From contig NZ_AGJL01000010.1 of assembly GCF_000243455.1 (NCBI RefSeq), forward strand, positions 1 to 42,358: a stretch of 42,358 bases of DNA, given 5' to 3'. The DNA comes from Methanotorris formicicus Mc-S-70. GTDB taxonomy: Archaea > AGJL01 > Methanococci > Methanococcales > Methanococcaceae. The position numbers were made by a program, and so were the translations under genes. Shown piece after piece: positions 1 to 9,202 of the stretch (position 1 is the stretch's first letter; every line of letters starts with the position of its first letter). Below the pieces are notes generated by a model. That model was given only the letters and a program-made list of their open reading frames with translations. It did no database searches and was not told the DNA's origin.

Positions 1-95
1 GTTCTAACTTGTGCGAACTTAGATAACTCCTCCGAACAGTTAAATCCTAAACTATTTATAGAATTAGTGAGTATACTATTAAGTGCTGTTAGCAT
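1..95 (-). CDS. N-terminal fragment of a probable transposase
   Basis: An ATG at 95-93 is preceded by a GGTGA ribosome binding site at 107-103 and opens a frame of 31 complete codons that runs off the window edge. The visible product starts MLTALNSILTNSINSLGF. I do not recognise the family from this stretch. The call rests on its position just inside the IS-like end at 173-189 and on the matching arrangement at the other window edge. The opposite strand is also open here (1-216), but it has no start signal and looks like an antisense shadow. Confidence 0.4.
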   Translation of the reverse strand, partial: MLTALNSILTNSINSLGFNCSEELSKFAQVR

Positions 96-189
96 GGAGG
101 TTTCACCGTTTTTTAACGAGTTATTTAAGTACTACCTATTTCTATTTTTTGGTCTTAATTTTAATAGTGTTAAATCACACTATCAGTTA
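1..189 (-). mobile_element. Right-hand end of an insertion sequence cut by the window edge
   Basis: A 17-bp motif at 173-189, read on the minus strand as TAACTGATAGTGTGATT, recurs with one mismatch and in the opposite orientation at 42219-42235. In both places an open reading frame of unknown family lies on the side facing the window edge. At this end the motif sits exactly where homology of the neighbouring hyfC-like gene stops. The simplest reading is that both window ends run into terminal inverted repeats of related IS copies. The outer boundary is not visible and the family is not recognised. Confidence 0.5.
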
Positions 190-328
190 AGAATCTTATT
201 AAATCATAGTATTTAATAAACAGTGAAGGTCCCTTTTTACCTACTGACAGTGCCTTTACCTTATCAATAATGGCAGGAAACAGTGGAGCAAGTGAAACCG
301 TGAGTATATAATATATTATGGATTCCAT
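170..328 (-). pseudogene. hyfC/echB-like hydrogenase membrane subunit, truncated
   Basis: This frame starts with ATG at 328, one base after the stop of the hyfB-like gene, as expected for the next gene of a group 4 hydrogenase or complex I-type operon. Its 52 residues contain APLFPAIIDKVKALSVGKKG followed by PSLFIKYYDLIRF. That is the typical first loop of NuoH/HyfC/EchB proteins, which bind quinone-site or hydrogenase partners in the membrane. Family members have about 300 residues. Homology stops at the IS-like end near 187, and the remaining residues and stop codon come from the insertion. The gene is therefore a 5' stub and cannot be functional. Confidence 0.75.
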
Positions 329-329
329 T

Positions 330-2443
330 CTACCACCTTACTAAATAAACATATGATAGGAGAAGTGATATGAGTATAATTACATACCCCATATAATAAT
401 TGAAATTTCCGTCTTTAATATATCTCAATACTGATAATCCAGTTGAAATAGGTTTTACCAGTAGTAATTCAAATACCGCTTCAGCCAAGTCTTTACTATG
501 TGAATGATAGCTGGCTTCATGTGGAAATATCCTTTTAATTTGTTTTTCATGGGAGTTTATAATTACGAATGGTTTGAAGAATTCCACTATTGGACTGGCG
601 TAGGATGATGCAGTATATTGCATTTTTGCAGTTGGGTTGCTATATCCACAATCCCAGGTGCATCCATCAACAGTTTTGTTTTTGTATGTTAAAGTTCTCA
701 ATGTAACCAATATTAGAACCAGTGCAATTAATATTAGGTAAATCGCCGTAAGATTAGGAAATACTGAAAGTTGAGGGCATACATCAATTCCTGCAAGATT
801 TGAACTGTATGCTATTTTTGTAATTGAATTTACAAATAATATTGGGAAAATACCTATAATTATACAGATTAAAGCCAATATTATTTGAGGAATGCTCATA
901 ACATGCGGAGATTCTTTGGCATTTGCTGATGCCTTTGTTTTAGGAGTTCCTAAAAAGGATATTCCCAATACTTTTGTGAAACATGCTGTTGCAAGACCTC
1001 CAATAAGTGCTAATGCAATGATGCCAAATGTAGATGCCATTAATAATCCAACCGAACTATTTAGTCCGCTAAAACCCCCCATGTATATTAAGAGCTCACT
1101 TACAAATCCATTAAATGGTGGTATTCCAGATATTGCAAGAGAACCTATGAGGAAAGCCAGCTTGTTGTAGGCATTCTCTTCATTAAACCGCCCATCTCTT
1201 CCAAAGAATGTGTTCCTGTGGATTTTATCACCGCACCTGCACCCATAAATAATAATGATTTAAATAGTGCGTGATTTAGGATATGGAGGAGAGCTCCTGC
1301 AAATCCCAACAAGGCTATGGTTTCGTTATTATAATATTTTCCAATTAATCCAATACTCAAACCTATCAATATAATACCTATGTTTTCGACACTGTGATAT
1401 GCAGGCAATCTTTTAATATCGTGTTGAGCAAGGGCATAAGCCACCCCAAGAATTCCAGATAATATGCCCAGTATTAACACCATATATCCAATGTAAATAT
1501 TGTTTATTCCAAGGAGTATTATGAGGTTAATAATTCCATAAATACCCATTTTAATCATAACACCAGACATTACTGCTGAAACATGGCTTGGTGCCACAGG
1601 ATGGGCATAGGGTAGCCATGAGTGGAATGGAAATACTCCAGCTTTTGATGCAAACCCTACAAATCCGAGGAGAAATACTGCTATTTTTAAGAAGTCTGGT
1701 ATGCTGGAAAACTGGTCAAAGCTAATAGAGCCGGTGGTCATATATGCCAAGGCAAATGATGCAAATATGAACATTCCTCCTGCATGAGTATATATCAAAT
1801 AAATATAACCTGATTTTTTAACTTCCTCTTTGAATCCGTCAAACATAACCAGTAGGAATGATGAAATAGACATTAATTCCCAAAACAATAAGAAAATAAT
1901 ACTGTTATTTGAGATTGTAACTCCAATCATTGAGGCTACAAGAACTGCAAAATTTAAATACTGAAATCCTGTTGCTAATTTTCTTTTTTTGTCGTCCATG
2001 TATCCATAGCTATAAATTGCAGCCATGATTGAAATCAATAGCACGACAGCTGAAAAGAACATTGATATCGGGTCGATTTTAAAGCTTACTGGAATTATAC
2101 TTCCAAGCATGTATGTTAGTTTATAGGATTTATTATGAATTATAATCATTAGTGAATTATATAATCCCAACAAAGAACCTGCTGAAATAGTTAATATTGC
2201 CATTATTTTTGATAATTTGAACCATTTTGAAAATAAAGCACCCAATAAACCGCCCAACATAATGATGACCATACTCACAATCATGCCATCATCAAGTAGC
2301 AATGGGTTATCGTTGAATCCATTAAATGCATTCATGCTTGATTTTGCCATTACAGGAGATATAAAAATCAATGTTATGGCCGTTATAATTAATAAATGCA
2401 TTAATTTGTCCCTTAAATTTAATTTTGATTTTATAGAGCCCAT
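330..2443 (-). pseudogene. hyfB/nuoL-like proton-conducting hydrogenase subunit, frameshifted
   Basis: Two adjacent frames together make one antiporter-like membrane protein of about 704 residues, similar in size to HyfB of formate hydrogenlyase-type complexes. The N-terminal frame (start ATG 2443, GTGAT just upstream) carries many transmembrane helices and the hallmark stretches FPFHSWLPYAHPVAPSHVSA and LNHALFKSLLFMGAG. It ends at 1145 just after KRMP. The second frame continues with YNKLAFLIGSLAISGIPPFN and further helices to 330. Inserting one base between 1170 and 1169 restores the conserved sequence, so a single base is missing. This could be a real mutation or a sequencing error. The truncated hyfC next to it argues for real decay of the operon. 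Confidence 0.8.
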
Positions 2444-2490
2444 TTTAATCACTTCTTTTAATTTATATGGTAATTCAGGTTATAATATGG

Positions 2491-2510
2491 AGTATATAAG
2501 TGTTTCGAAA
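2491..2510 (-). promoter_or_regulatory. Promoter of the hyfB-like gene
   Basis: On the minus strand, a B-recognition-like CGAAACAC (2509-2502) is followed by the TATA-like CTTATATACT (2500-2491). Transcription would start near 2470, about 25 bases upstream of the chosen ATG. The match to methanococcal promoters is good by eye, but it is a prediction only. Confidence 0.5.
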
Positions 2511-2705
2511 GTTAAAAACTGTTTAAAATAATTAAACACAAGTTAAATTGGTGATAATCAGATATCCACTAAAATAAAAATAGATACGGAACGCAATAAA
2601 GATAAAATAAAGTAAAATCGTAAATTTATAAAATCTCAATACAGGTTCAATTTTAAATCAAAAAAGTAATATATCACAAAAAACAAAGTTTATTTTGGTG
2701 AAATT

Positions 2706-3011
2706 ATGGGTGAGTTTGTCGCTACATTATTGACGATATTGAAGGTTGAAGATGGTTTAAACAGTGAGTTAGGGGATTTTATAAAGGTTAGGGCAGCAAT
2801 AGAAGATAGGAAATTAAAAAATGATGACATCGTGGCAGTTTTCAATATACAAGGGACTACAAGTTACCAAGTGTTCTTTTTGGATGAAGATACGGAAGTT
2901 GATGAGATAAAAGAAAAACTTGATAAATTGAACGTTAGGTTAAATTACGATAGTGAGGAGGCTCTAAAAAGATATATAAATGCCAGAAGGGGTAGAAATG
3001 AAAGATGCTAA
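2706..3011 (+). CDS. DUF749-like small conserved protein
   Basis: This is a 101-residue soluble protein with no signal peptide or membrane segment. Its pattern LGDFIKVRAAIEDRKLKNDD then IVAVFNIQGTTSYQVFFL recalls the DUF749 family of methanogens, whose function is unknown; this assignment is from memory. The start ATG is preceded by GGTGAAATT at close spacing, a good archaeal ribosome binding site. It overlaps the following DUF2096-like gene by 14 bases (using that gene's ATG at 2998), so the two are probably co-transcribed and translationally coupled. The upstream 250 bases are A+T-rich and contain no other gene. Confidence 0.6.
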   Translation: MGEFVATLLTILKVEDGLNSELGDFIKVRAAIEDRKLKNDDIVAVFNIQGTTSYQVFFLDEDTEVDEIKEKLDKLNVRLNYDSEEALKRYINARRGRNERC

Positions 3012-3543
3012 GGGATTAGATAAGCAATGGGTTGTTTTGTCTGAATTGGCATCCAAACTTGTTGAAAAAAACATTTCAGTTCCAGAAGAGGCATTTGAAA
3101 GATTGAGGATTGCAAATGCTATCATCTCCTATTACCTTTTAGACCCACACGTATCTAATAAAGCACTATCGGATGCAGAGAAGGAGTTGATGAGAGCACA
3201 ATCTTTATTGTTTAGTGTTTGTGATGCGGAACTTATGAATGAATATTTGGACAAGATGGCAAAGGCATTAAGGAATGAATTGGATGTTAAATTCCCACTA
3301 AATAAATCCATATATAATAGAGAGATTAAAAAAAGAGGAGATTCTGAGAGCATTAGGATAAAAATCAAAAATGAGATACAAATTGAACGGCTTAGCGATT
3401 TAGGAGAATGGTATGGAGTAATTTTTGAATACAGTGAGGAAGAAAAAAACAAGATATTAATTGAAGGAGATGTAAATAAAGTAAAAAAAGCATTAAAAGA
3501 TTTCTCAGTAATTTGGAAGTTTGAATCCTTAAAAGAGCAGTAA
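2998..3543 (+). CDS. DUF2096-like conserved protein
   Basis: The protein has about 181 residues, is mainly helical and charged, and shows no membrane segments. The N-terminal pattern DKQWVVLSELASKLVEKNIS, then VPEEAFERLRIANAIISYYL, matches my recollection of the methanogen-specific DUF2096 family, which has no known function. A longer frame starts at ATG 2980, but the ATG at 2998 has GAAGGGG a few bases upstream and gives the N-terminus expected for the family. The gene overlaps the end of the preceding gene and ends 12 bases before the phosphoesterase gene, so all three are probably one transcript. Confidence 0.6.
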   Translation: MKDAKGLDKQWVVLSELASKLVEKNISVPEEAFERLRIANAIISYYLLDPHVSNKALSDAEKELMRAQSLLFSVCDAELMNEYLDKMAKALRNELDVKFPLNKSIYNREIKKRGDSESIRIKIKNEIQIERLSDLGEWYGVIFEYSEEEKNKILIEGDVNKVKKALKDFSVIWKFESLKEQ

Positions 3544-3555
3544 CTGGGTAGGGTT

Positions 3556-4269
3556 ATGGAGGAGAAAATAAAGTTGAGGGATTTTTATATAACAAACGAT
3601 TTTTGTTTAATTATTGGAAAAGTTGGAGTTATAGCAGATACGCATTTGGGATTTGATATCTGCATAAATGAAAGGGGAGGAAATTTTCCTCAAATCCAAA
3701 AAGATAGCATAGCAGAAAGGATAAACAATATAATAGACAAATACAAACTAAAAACTTTGGTTATTAATGGGGATATTAAGCATAATTTTGAATTAAGCTA
3801 TAACGAGATTAAATTTGCAAAAGAGTTTTTAGGCCATTTAAAAGAGAAAATTGATTTAGTTTTAATACAGGGGAATCATGATACCTTTATCTCAAAAGTT
3901 GTTGAGGAATTGGGCATAGAGATTTATAACCATTATGAAATAAAGGGCTACACAATAACGCATGGACATTCTAATTTTAAAAAAGGGAATTTTTTAATCT
4001 TGGGGCATGAACACCCTTCCATAAAGTTGAGGGATGAAGTTGGGGCTATTTTGAAACTTCCCTGCTATCTCTACAATAAAAAATATATTGTTCTTCCTGC
4101 ATTCAACCCCCTTTCTCCTGGAAACGATTTAGTTAACAATTACGCCTCCTCCCCATGCATAAAGAAGGATTATTTAGATAGCGAGGTTTATGCAATAACT
4201 GAACTTGGTTTATTAAATTTTGGGACATTGAGGGATTTGAGAGAGTTTGTGAAAGTTAATTTATATTAA
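3556..4269 (+). CDS. Calcineurin-like metallophosphoesterase
   Basis: This 237-residue protein has all the two-metal phosphoesterase motifs in order: D28-T-H30, G72-D73, G106-N-H-D109, H136-G-H138 and G150-H-E-H153. They bind two divalent metals that hydrolyse phosphomono- or diesters. The layout resembles the small archaeal phosphoesterases related to PdeM, which in bacteria are genetically linked to Lhr-type helicases and DNA repair. Here the gene faces an Lhr helicase gene with directly abutting stop codons, which fits that association. The substrate cannot be read from the sequence; a DNA or cyclic-nucleotide substrate is inference. Confidence 0.8.
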   Translation: MEEKIKLRDFYITNDFCLIIGKVGVIADTHLGFDICINERGGNFPQIQKDSIAERINNIIDKYKLKTLVINGDIKHNFELSYNEIKFAKEFLGHLKEKIDLVLIQGNHDTFISKVVEELGIEIYNHYEIKGYTITHGHSNFKKGNFLILGHEHPSIKLRDEVGAILKLPCYLYNKKYIVLPAFNPLSPGNDLVNNYASSPCIKKDYLDSEVYAITELGLLNFGTLRDLREFVKVNLY

Positions 4270-6798
4270 TTAGATATTCTTCCCTGCTTTATTTTTCAAA
4301 AACTCCATAACCTTCTTATGCATCTCCATGATAAGTTTTTTCTTATCCTCCATAACAATAACATCAGATGATGCCATAGCGATTAAGTTAAATGCAAATG
4401 GGGATGGATAAGGAAGTTCTCTATAATATATCCTCATATTTTTAACTTTTTTCATAAAATCCTTTGCATTTTCAATATCCATGACATCCTCCAATATTTC
4501 TCTTAGTGTTTCCCTATAAAGTGGATGATTTGTTTCTCTACAGTATTTTATTAACATTTCAGCATTAAATTGTTGCCTATTGACGCTCATCTTCCTTCCC
4601 ATATACTTCCTCAAAATCATAAATCCCCTTGTTGCAACATGCCTAAATCTCCTCTTTAATATCTCCGCTCTTTCTAAGGATTTTTTAAGCGTCTCCTCCA
4701 AATCTATATTAAAAAGTTCAACCATGTTATTTTTTGTTAATTTTCTATTTTTTGGGAGAATTAAGGCGAAGCCATAATCACTTATTGAAACCCTAACATT
4801 ACATTTTTTTAGATTTGACACATGATAAGCAAATGCCCTTGATATGGCATCATTCGCCCTCCTACCAATTAAGAAGTGGAATACATAATACTTCCTCTTT
4901 TCATCCACAAAATGCTCAATTAAGATTTGCTTGTTGTTCGGGATTACTGCATATTTATCCTGCTCAATTATGTAGTTTTTTATTGCCTTTGCAGTTTTCT
5001 CATCCACCTGATATTTTCCCATTATATCCTCAACACTCAACCACAAAATTTCTCCCCTAAACTTCTGAATATCCAATGCCAAATCATAAGATAAAGGTAA
5101 TTGCTCAGAAAACCATGCAGGAATTGTTGGTTTTTCGCCAAATGCTTCCTTTACATTTATTTTATTTCCTCTCCCTCCAATGTATTTGTATGTCTTTCCT
5201 CCCAAAACAAATATATCTCCTTTCATCAACTTCTCCGCAAATTCTTCCTCAACCTCTCCAATGTATTTTGAATTGCAATAAACTGCCACAGATGTCTCAT
5301 CTGGAATAGTTCCTACATTCATGTAATATATAGCTCTTGTTGATTTACCTCTCTTTCCAAATTTCCCTTCTTTCAACCAAATTTTTCCATATACGGATTT
5401 TTCTTCCATCCCCTTAGCCAAATAGTTGAGGACATCCAAAAAATCTCCCTTGCTCAAATATTTGTATGGATATGCCTTCCTCACTAAGTTATATGCCTCA
5501 TCAATCTCCCAAACCTTCTCCAAACTCATCCCAACAATATGCTGGCAGAGGACATCTAAGCAGTTTTTTGGGATATGGACTTTGTCTATTTTCCTATTCC
5601 TTGCATTGTGAGCTAAAACAGTACATTCAACCAAATCATCCCTATCAAATGCAACAATAATCCCCCTACTTTTTTCATGCAACCTATGCCCACTCCTCCC
5701 AATCCTCTGCAATGCCCTTGAAACACTCTTTGGTGAGCCGAGGAGAACAACCAAATCAATACTTCCAATATCAATCCCCAACTCCAATGATGTTGAACTA
5801 ATAACGGCGTTAAGTTCCCCTTTTTTTAATTTTTCCTCAACTTCTAACCTATGTTCCCTACTTAATGATGAATGATGAGCCTCTATATTTTTAATGCCCA
5901 AATTCCTCAAATTATAAACAACCCTTTCTGTTGCACTCCTTGTATTTGTAAATATCAGTGTTGTTCTATGTTTTTCTATAAGTTCCTTTAATGTTTGATA
6001 GAGCTTTTTTGATATTTCATCACTTGGAGTGTAAATTAAATCATCTACTGGGGAAATGGCCTTTATTTCAGTATCTTTTAAATAATTCACATCAACTATT
6101 AAGCAATCCCTTTCATTTCCAACTAAAAACTTTGCCACCTCTTCTAATGGATGGACTGTTGCACTCAATCCAATCCTTACAAAATCCGCTATTCTATTCA
6201 ACCTCTCTAATGATAAAGATAAATGCACCCCTCTTTTATTTGTTAATGCATGAATTTCATCGACAATAACATACTTTATGGATTTTAAATGCTCAGAGAA
6301 TTTTGGGGAGTTTAAAGCAATGGATAAACTTTCTGGGGTTGTTATTAGAATGTGTGGGGGTTTTTTAACCATTTTTGACTTTTGATAACTTGTTGTATCA
6401 CTTGTTCTAACCCCAACTCTAATTTCATCTAAATCAACACCTAACTCCTTTGCAACCTCATATATCTCTTTTAAAGGTTCTTTTAGGTTTTTTTCAATAT
6501 CGTTATTCAATGCCCTCAGTGGGGAAATATATAGGGCATAAATTTTATCCTCCAACTTTTTGTTTATGGAAAGGGAGATTAATTCATTAATTGCTGCTAA
6601 AAAAGCCGATAGTGTCTTTCCACTCCCTGTTGGAGAGGATATTAGAACATTTTGTTTTTTATGAATTTCCATTACTGCATATCTTTGGGGTGGTGTAAAG
6701 GTTTTATACTTCCTTTTAAACCACTCTTTGACGGGCTTTTCTAAAATAGCATAGATTTCCTCATCGGAATATTCTTTTTTTAACCTCCTTATTGCCAT
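4270..6798 (-). CDS. lhr: Large helicase-related protein, Lhr family (superfamily 2)
   Basis: This 842-residue ATP-dependent nucleic acid helicase shows the motifs in order: Walker A SPTGSGKT at 55-62, TTPES near 153-157, the DEIH box at 180-183, SAT at 212-214 and the motif VI block QRIGRSGHR around residue 370. A long C-terminal region follows, as in Lhr-core proteins. Such enzymes unwind DNA or RNA-DNA hybrids and are thought to act in repair. The start ATG at 6798 has AAGTGAAAAC directly upstream. It lies downstream of mtrH on the same strand but behind a T-rich terminator-like stretch, so it probably has its own promoter in 6799-6850. Confidence 0.9.
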   Translation of the reverse strand: MAIRRLKKEYSDEEIYAILEKPVKEWFKRKYKTFTPPQRYAVMEIHKKQNVLISSPTGSGKTLSAFLAAINELISLSINKKLEDKIYALYISPLRALNNDIEKNLKEPLKEIYEVAKELGVDLDEIRVGVRTSDTTSYQKSKMVKKPPHILITTPESLSIALNSPKFSEHLKSIKYVIVDEIHALTNKRGVHLSLSLERLNRIADFVRIGLSATVHPLEEVAKFLVGNERDCLIVDVNYLKDTEIKAISPVDDLIYTPSDEISKKLYQTLKELIEKHRTTLIFTNTRSATERVVYNLRNLGIKNIEAHHSSLSREHRLEVEEKLKKGELNAVISSTSLELGIDIGSIDLVVLLGSPKSVSRALQRIGRSGHRLHEKSRGIIVAFDRDDLVECTVLAHNARNRKIDKVHIPKNCLDVLCQHIVGMSLEKVWEIDEAYNLVRKAYPYKYLSKGDFLDVLNYLAKGMEEKSVYGKIWLKEGKFGKRGKSTRAIYYMNVGTIPDETSVAVYCNSKYIGEVEEEFAEKLMKGDIFVLGGKTYKYIGGRGNKINVKEAFGEKPTIPAWFSEQLPLSYDLALDIQKFRGEILWLSVEDIMGKYQVDEKTAKAIKNYIIEQDKYAVIPNNKQILIEHFVDEKRKYYVFHFLIGRRANDAISRAFAYHVSNLKKCNVRVSISDYGFALILPKNRKLTKNNMVELFNIDLEETLKKSLERAEILKRRFRHVATRGFMILRKYMGRKMSVNRQQFNAEMLIKYCRETNHPLYRETLREILEDVMDIENAKDFMKKVKNMRIYYRELPYPSPFAFNLIAMASSDVIVMEDKKKLIMEMHKKVMEFLKNKAGKNI

Positions 6799-6838
6799 GT
6801 TTTCACTTCAATTAATTGTAAATTTAAATTTAATGATA

Positions 6839-6866
6839 TAAAGAAAAAAAATAAAAAATTGAAAAT
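6839..6866 (-). terminator. Oligo-T terminator after mtrH
   Basis: Just past the mtrH stop, the minus strand has three closely spaced T runs (complement of the A runs at 6839-6866) without a strong hairpin. Archaeal RNA polymerase ends transcription at such U-rich tracts, so this probably closes the mtr operon. Confidence 0.55.
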
Positions 6867-6873
6867 AGGGAAT

Positions 6874-7833
6874 TTAGAGCAATTTGTTGAATGGGTGTGT
6901 GTCAATTGGGTTGATACCCAGGTCTTTTGCTGCCTCTGCTATAACAGCGTCTGTCATTGCTATTGCAGGGAATGTTAACTGTGCGTTGTCAATAGGGCCA
7001 TATAAAACAAAGTCCCCTGAAGCCATTGTCTGAACTATGTTTGCCCCAATATCACAAACATGATGAACATCTTTTGACAGTTGGGTTAATCCCTCTTCTC
7101 TCAATTTCTTTCTGAATTCTCTCAACCAGTCCCATGCTGATGGGATGTTGTGGATACCACTTCCAACAGGCATTCCTAACTTTGCCTTAACTGCGAAGGA
7201 TGCTCTTACTGCATTACCTGCACCGTTTCCTAATGGGGTAACTGCAACGTCAATTAATGGGTATTTAATTCCTGCTTTTTCAGCTAATTCCAACATACCA
7301 ACATCTTTTGTTTTTCCACCGTTTAATAAAACATTCAATTTACCTTCAACTGATGGGTCCATTGGGTCGAAACAGAGGACAATTGATGCCTCAAGGTCAC
7401 TTTCAACCAAGTTTTGGAATTCTTCATCTTCAATGGAAACGTTAATGGAGTTGTAGATACACTGGTTTGCATATCCTGCTTCTGTTGCCCTTCTTGCAGC
7501 AGCCATTCTTGCTTCTCCTGAGGTTGAGTCGAGTAACATTGGACCGTCCCAAACTTCAGCAACAAAGTCAATATAATTAACAAGAGCCTCTGGTGTTCCA
7601 CCAAACACTTGCACTAATGCTGGGTTTCCTGTGACATCTTCCATTTCTGCCTGTTTGTTTATTAAATCCTCTGCTGCCTGCTTGTCAAAGATACCTTTTC
7701 TTTCATCCTCTACAATTTTGTGTCTTGCATAGAAGATTGTCCCTGCCAATGCTGTTGGATATTCTCCTGGCTGTCCTCCAATTTTTCTTCCAGCAATCTC
7801 AACTACCATTTGTTCTTTTTCAAATTTGAACAT
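6874..7833 (-). CDS. mtrH: Tetrahydromethanopterin S-methyltransferase subunit H
   Basis: MtrH (319 residues, usual length) is the soluble catalytic subunit that takes the methyl group from methyl-tetrahydromethanopterin and passes it to the corrinoid of MtrA. It has the expected TIM-barrel methyltransferase sequence, opening with FKFEKEQMVVEIAGRKIGGQ PGEYPTALAGTIFYARHKIV and including the VTPLGNGAGNAVRASFAVKA region and the metal/cofactor-side residues around HHVCDIGAN. It is the last gene of the mtr operon and follows mtrG by 21 bases. Confidence 0.97.
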   Translation of the reverse strand: MFKFEKEQMVVEIAGRKIGGQPGEYPTALAGTIFYARHKIVEDERKGIFDKQAAEDLINKQAEMEDVTGNPALVQVFGGTPEALVNYIDFVAEVWDGPMLLDSTSGEARMAAARRATEAGYANQCIYNSINVSIEDEEFQNLVESDLEASIVLCFDPMDPSVEGKLNVLLNGGKTKDVGMLELAEKAGIKYPLIDVAVTPLGNGAGNAVRASFAVKAKLGMPVGSGIHNIPSAWDWLREFRKKLREEGLTQLSKDVHHVCDIGANIVQTMASGDFVLYGPIDNAQLTFPAIAMTDAVIAEAAKDLGINPIDTHPFNKLL

Positions 7834-7854
7834 TATATATCACCCCAATCCACT

Positions 7855-8082
7855 TTATTTTATTTGAAGGAATATTGGCAATACTATATTGTAGAATACA
7901 GTTAAAAATATCATACCTAAAACTAAACCATAAACAATACCAACATCTCTTCCAACTTTTTTACCGGTTCTTTGATACAACTCTGCATTTGTATTTTCAA
8001 CCATCTCTTCAATTTTATCAAGTTCCTCTTGTATTTTTTTGAAATCTTTTGTTGGTGTAACCACTGTAGGTATTTCAGCCAT
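7855..8082 (-). CDS. mtrG: Tetrahydromethanopterin S-methyltransferase subunit G
   Basis: MtrG is a small (75 residues) membrane-anchored subunit of the sodium-pumping methyltransferase. The N-terminal half is a charged helix (EELDKIEEMVENTNAELYQR) ending in the family motif GKKVGRDVGIVYG. The C-terminal half is one transmembrane helix. It lies 4 bases downstream of mtrA and 21 upstream of mtrH. In most methanogens mtrF would sit between mtrA and mtrG; no free mtrF is found here. Confidence 0.93.
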   Translation of the reverse strand: MAEIPTVVTPTKDFKKIQEELDKIEEMVENTNAELYQRTGKKVGRDVGIVYGLVLGMIFLTVFYNIVLPIFLQIK

Positions 8083-8086
8083 TCAA

Positions 8087-8848
8087 TCACCCTATCAAGA
8101 ATTTTAATACAATTGGGATGCCAATCAAAACAACAGCGAGTATTGAACCTATTGCAAACCCTCTAATAGATTCTGAATTTACACCTGATGTCAAACCAAT
8201 ATCCCTTGTCATCAAACCAACTTTATATTCTAAACCTTCAAGGAGTTTTCTACATGCTTCAAGGTCTGGTTCAACTACTGTCGGAATACCTTCTATCTCA
8301 AATCCTCCTTCTCCTTCTTCTCCTGCAGTGCCTCCACCTTCTAATTCCAAAACCATAGATTCTTCATCTATTGCACCAGGATCCTTTGAGATACACTCTT
8401 TTATAGCAGATGTTATCTTACCAGTATCTTCGCAGTCGATTAAGTCGACGATTTCAACGATTTGTCTTTGGAATCTCTCAACAGCGTCTTTACCAACGTT
8501 TTCTAAGAATGGAATTGCTCCTTTCGCTCCAATAATTCCCCCATCGTCTCCAATACCGTTTTCCCATAACGCTTTAAAGCATTGTCCTGTTATGTGTCCT
8601 TGAACTTCTGAACCACACAATACCATAAATCTAATGTTTGGATTTGATATGTAGTTTGCTACGACTTTCTCAATTCCCAAGTTTTCTGTGTGGCAAGGTC
8701 CTGCTATTGCAGCACCAGCATCTATACATGCTTGTTCTAAACCGTGGGAACCTAAAGTTACAACTGCAACACAACTTTCAGGGTTCCCCACGACATACTC
8801 TCCAGATACGATAGGCCATCCTGCTGCGGGGGATTTTTTATCTGCCAT
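8087..8848 (-). CDS. mtrA: S-methyltransferase subunit A, corrinoid protein, apparently fused to subunit F
   Basis: Residues 1 to about 170 are the cobamide-binding MtrA domain, with [37 protein letters not shown] and [12 protein letters not shown]85 in the last motif is the expected cobalt ligand. MtrA shuttles the methyl group from MtrH to coenzyme M, and this step drives sodium export. After a Gly/Glu-rich linker (about 171-188) the last 65 residues read as a short amphipathic helix, [20 protein letters not shown], and one membrane helix, a layout like free MtrF (about 65-70 residues). MtrA-MtrF fusions are known for this family. There is no separate mtrF, so I read this as a fusion, but an MtrA with only its own tail is not excluded. 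Confidence 0.9.
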   Translation of the reverse strand: MADKKSPAAGWPIVSGEYVVGNPESCVAVVTLGSHGLEQACIDAGAAIAGPCHTENLGIEKVVANYISNPNIRFMVLCGSEVQGHITGQCFKALWENGIGDDGGIIGAKGAIPFLENVGKDAVERFQRQIVEIVDLIDCEDTGKITSAIKECISKDPGAIDEESMVLELEGGGTAGEEGEGGFEIEGIPTVVEPDLEACRKLLEGLEYKVGLMTRDIGLTSGVNSESIRGFAIGSILAVVLIGIPIVLKFLIG

Positions 8849-8865
8849 GTTTCAGCACCTCCAGG

Positions 8866-9192
8866 TTATAAACCTATTAAACTCAAGTTCATTTTAATTA
8901 CCAATATCACTACTAACATAAGAATCGCAAGTGTTATCCAGAATCCAAAGAACATGCCTTTAAAAAGCCCTGCAATTTTATATACCCCATCCCTACCATC
9001 AAATGTTCTTAATGGTGGGTTTCTTGGGTCTAATGAGTTTTTAAGTGCTGTTGCCAATCTTTCCAATTTTTTAACTTCTTCTTCAACATGAGTTAAATCC
9101 ACAACAAGAATATCTTTCCTCATCTCTGCCACAAGACCACTATCAACTTCCATAACCACATTAATCTCTGGACATATTCTAACAATTTCCAT
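8866..9192 (-). CDS. mtrB: Tetrahydromethanopterin S-methyltransferase subunit B
   Basis: MtrB is a 108-residue subunit with a cytoplasmic N-terminal part and one C-terminal membrane helix (about residues 80-104, [20 protein letters not shown]). The N-terminal stretch [20 protein letters not shown] is typical of the family. It stands between mtrC (10 bases upstream) and mtrA (17 bases downstream). Its role in the complex is structural; no catalytic residues are assigned. Confidence 0.95.
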   Translation of the reverse strand: MEIVRICPEINVVMEVDSGLVAEMRKDILVVDLTHVEEEVKKLERLATALKNSLDPRNPPLRTFDGRDGVYKIAGLFKGMFFGFWITLAILMLVVILVIKMNLSLIGL

Positions 9193-9202
9193 TTATACCA
9201 CC

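Noticed and set aside
1-216. Open plus-strand frame of 71 codons running in from the left edge
   Set aside because: No start signal, and the opposite strand has a frame with a good ribosome binding site in the same place plus the IS-like end; it looks like an antisense shadow.
236-252. Third copy of the ACTGACAGTG motif near the left end
   Set aside because: It lies inside the recognisable hyfC-like coding sequence (VKALSVGK) and has no matching flanks, so the resemblance to the IS ends is chance.
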